Shown: positions 8,941-10,170 of the stretch, piece after piece
Layout: each line of letters opens with the position of its first letter
How positions within the stretch are numbered: the first letter of the stretch is position 1
NCBI RefSeq assembly: GCF_000003605.2
Contig: NW_003124598.1
Coordinates: 1-10,170 of the forward strand
Direction: 5' to 3'
DNA length: 10,170 nt
Source of the DNA: Saccoglossus kowalevskii
Taxonomy: Eukaryota > Hemichordata > Enteropneusta > Harrimaniidae
Translations under genes and position numbers: made by a program
Notes under the pieces: model-generated
What the model saw: only the letters and a program-made list of their open reading frames with translations
Told to the model about the DNA's origin: nothing
The model's database searches: none

Positions 8941-9776
8941 TGATGTCATTGTTTGGGCTAGTACATGACATGTTTTATGTCATTGTTTGGACTAGTACAT
9001 GACATGTTTGATGTCATTGTTTGGACTAGTACATGACCTGTTTGATGTCATTGTTTAGAATAGTACATGGCATATTTGATGTCATTGTTTGGACTAGTAT
9101 ATGACATGTTTGATGTCATTGTTTGGACCAGTACATGACATGTTTTATGTCATTGTTTGGACTAGTACACGACATGTTTGATGTCATTGTTTGGGCTAGT
9201 ACATGACATGTTTGATGTCATTGTTTAGGATAGTACATGACATAATTGATGTCACTGTTTGGGCTAGTACATGACATGTTTGATGTCATTGTTTAGGATA
9301 GTACATGATATATTTGTTGTCATTGTTTGGGCTATATTTATGACATGTTTAATGTCATTGTTTGGACTAGTACATGACATGTTTGATGTCATTGTTTAGG
9401 ATAGTACATGACATGTTTGATGTTATTGTTTGGACTAGTATATGACATAATTGATGTCATTGTTTGGGATAGTACATGACATGTTTTATGTCATTGTTTA
9501 GGTTAGTACATGACATGTTTAATGTCATTGTTAGGCCTAGTACATGACATGTTTGATGTCATTGTTTGGAATAGTACATGACATGTTTGACGTCATTGTT
9601 TGGAATAGTACATGACATGTTTGACGTCATTAATTGGGCTTGTACATGGCATGTTTGATGTCATTATTTGGACTAGTGCATGACATGTTTGATGTCATTG
9701 TTAGGCCCAGTACATGACATATTTGATGTCATTGTTTAGGGTAGTGCATGACATATTTGATGTCATTGTTTGGGAT
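8941..9776 (+). repeat. Second copy of the 3461-bp-offset duplicate
   Basis: Partner of 5480-6315; the offset is unchanged throughout, so no monomer has been gained or lost since duplication. One visible difference is GGGCTTGTAC near 9638 against GGGCTAGTAC in the partner. The match ends at about 9777, where the partner continues with GTACGTGAC and an AATTG loop but this copy switches to GTACATGAC with a GTTTG loop, the deletion junction. Confidence 0.85.
9588..9629. promoter_or_regulatory. Pair of CRE-like TGACGTCA octamers
   Basis: TGACGTCA at 9588-9595 and 9622-9629, the last of fourteen in the window and the head of block VI. Confidence 0.5.
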
Positions 9777-9935
9777 AGTACATGACATGTTTGATGTCAT
9801 TGTTTGGGCTATTACATGACATGTTTGATGTCATTGTTAGAACTTGTACATGAATGACATGTTTGATGTCATTGTTTGGGATAGTACATGACCTGTTTGA
9901 TGTCATTGTTAGGACGAGTACATGACATGTTTTAT

Positions 9936-10012
9936 ACTGCATTCAAGATAGCGGCCCCCATATAGTAAATATTGTATTTATTTTATTATCATGTGTGCGC
10001 CAGCTGACTGTG
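9936..10012. other. Non-satellite insert, copy 3 (77 bp)
   Basis: Same segment as copies 1 and 2 with one extra C, making GCGGCCCCC at 9951-9959. The added base shifts the frame that is open in the other two copies, so translation from the matching ATG at 9888 stops at TAG 9963-9965 after 25 codons. The upstream units match copy 2 at an offset of 2947 bp; the downstream units resemble those of copy 2 but carry additional substitutions. Confidence 0.88.
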
Positions 10013-10032
10013 GTTTGATGTCATTGTTTGGA

Positions 10033-10170
10033 CTAGTACATGACTTGTTTGATGTTATTGTTTTGGCTAGTACATTACATGTTTGATGTCATTGTTTTGG
10101 CAAGTACATGACATGTTTGATGTCATTGTTTAGGATAGTACATGACATATTTGATGTCATTGTTGGGTGA
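10033..10170 (+). repeat. More divergent terminal monomers
   Basis: Units after insert copy 3 carry private changes: GACTTGTTTG near 10043, TACATTACATG near 10073, GGCAAGTAC near 10099 and a final GTTGGGTGA in place of GTTTGGGCTAG. The density of unique variants is higher than in interior units, which would fit closeness to an array edge, but the window stops here. Confidence 0.6.

Larger units (their letters stand above)
1149..9365 (+). repeat. B-type marker monomers (six copies)
   Basis: The same GCTATATTTATGAC start as type A but followed by GTTTAATGTCATTG. It starts at 1149, 2273, 3601, 5870, 8411 and 9331. Each is preceded by a unit with ATGATATATTTG in place of ATGACATATTTG, which breaks the left dyad arm. 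At 5870, 8411 and 9331 that preceding unit also has TTTGTTGTCATT. A and B alternate without exception across the window. Start and end give the span of the set; each copy is about 35 bp. Confidence 0.88.
6113..9573 (+). repeat. Higher-order block V, carrying insert copy 2
   Basis: The longest block, 3461 bp between ATTAATTGGG at 6168 and 9629. Its first part, to about 8500, parallels block IV marker for marker: GTACGTGAC 3983/6320, CCTA expansion 4314/6719, insert 4584/6989, A 4781/7322 and B 5870/8411. After about 8500 it takes up a second A-B pair (8786, 9331). That later part matches other sources: the ATGCCATTC A marker of block III, then a precise copy of 5480-6315 at offset 3461. It is a mosaic rather than a simple duplicate. 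Confidence 0.78.
1..10170 (+). repeat. 34-bp tandem satellite array filling the whole window
   Basis: Head-to-tail copies of a 34-bp unit run from the first to the last bases, all in the same orientation. Consecutive units at 2821 and 2855 show the exact period. A unit consists of TAGTAC, the arm ATGACAT, a 5-base loop, the arm ATGTCAT and a linker such as TGTTTGGAC. Differences between units are mostly substitutions in the loop and linker, with a few indels of 1-4 bp. Because 34 is not a multiple of 3 and the unit contains TAG and TGA, every forward frame normally meets a stop within about three units, so the array cannot encode a repeat protein. No promoter, RNA gene or gene was recognised anywhere in it. 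It is best described as eukaryotic satellite or minisatellite DNA; the family and host are not recognised. Confidence 0.97.
9574..10170 (+). repeat. Higher-order block VI (truncated), carrying insert copy 3
   Basis: Starts as a copy of block V: paired CRE module at 9588-9629 matching 6127-6168, then the TTAGGCCCAG and TTTAGGGTAG units. From ATTAATTGGG to the insert takes 307 bp here against 821 bp in block V, so 514 bp are absent. Insert copy 3 follows at 9936-10012. The units after it show more private substitutions than usual, and the window ends in an off-consensus GTTGGGTGA. Confidence 0.75.

Noticed and set aside
61-9170. Compensatory changes in the dyad arms, which would indicate a selected RNA stem
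   Set aside because: Arm variants such as ATGGCAT, ACGACAT, ATAACAT, ATGCCAT and ATGTTAT are one-sided. I saw no case where both arms changed to keep pairing.
1-10170. CRISPR array, suggested by ~34-bp repeats with a dyad
   Set aside because: The repeats are directly contiguous and what lies between the dyads is itself repeated. There are no unique spacers, no leader and no cas genes.
1-10170. Repeat protein gene
   Set aside because: The 34-bp period shifts frame by one base per unit, and stops in the unit (TAG, TGA) close every frame within about three units.
1-10170. Replication origin iterons or tandem operators of a plasmid or phage
   Set aside because: About 290 copies over 10 kb with higher-order duplications far exceed such arrays, and no replication gene or other coding sequence is present.

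Overview
This window is one uninterrupted tandem-repeat (satellite/minisatellite) array. I find no credible protein-coding gene, rRNA, tRNA, CRISPR array or complete mobile element. The unit is 34 bp (for example 2821-2854). It fills the window end to end in one orientation, giving roughly 290 copies, which I estimated by dividing length by 34 rather than by counting. The consensus is about 35% G+C with more G+T on the + strand. Each unit has a 7-bp perfect inverted repeat, ATGACAT and ATGTCAT, around a 5-base loop (usually GTTTG, ATTTG, AATTG, GTTTT or GTTTA). A variable linker of about 15 bases follows. Kilobases of homogenised satellite with no genes suggest a eukaryotic chromosome, or less likely a large DNA virus or an organelle. 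Nothing here identifies the species.

The array has clear higher-order structure, because linker and loop variants recur in the same order. Using the linker word ATTAATTGGG, found at 56, 328, 1447, 1719, 2571, 3831, 6168 and 9629, I divide it into blocks I (1-1391), II (1392-2515), III (2516-3776), IV (3777-6112), V (6113-9573) and VI (9574 to the end). Blocks I and II contain an internal duplication of exactly 8 monomers (272 bp). Two 35-bp marker monomers, called A and B here, alternate strictly A-B-A-B through twelve occurrences. Block IV and the first part of block V are long near-copies of each other. The later part of V plus VI is a second near-copy of the 5480-6315 stretch, joined by a deletion of 514 bp to a third copy of the insert region.

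The only non-satellite DNA is a 76-77 bp segment at 4584-4659, 6989-7064 and 9936-10012. It sits in the loop of a monomer dyad and is bracketed by a short direct repeat. Removing 83 bp restores an ordinary monomer in the first two copies. The insert therefore probably entered once and was then copied with the satellite. The only open reading frames over 60 codons span copies 1 and 2. They are made of satellite plus insert, and the frame is broken by one added C in copy 3, so I do not call them genes.

Fourteen monomers carry the palindrome TGACGTCA (the CRE/ATF bZIP octamer) in place of the usual TGATGTCA, always at fixed places in the higher-order unit. Divergence seems to rise in the last ~140 bp, and both window edges depart from the consensus, so an array edge may be near.
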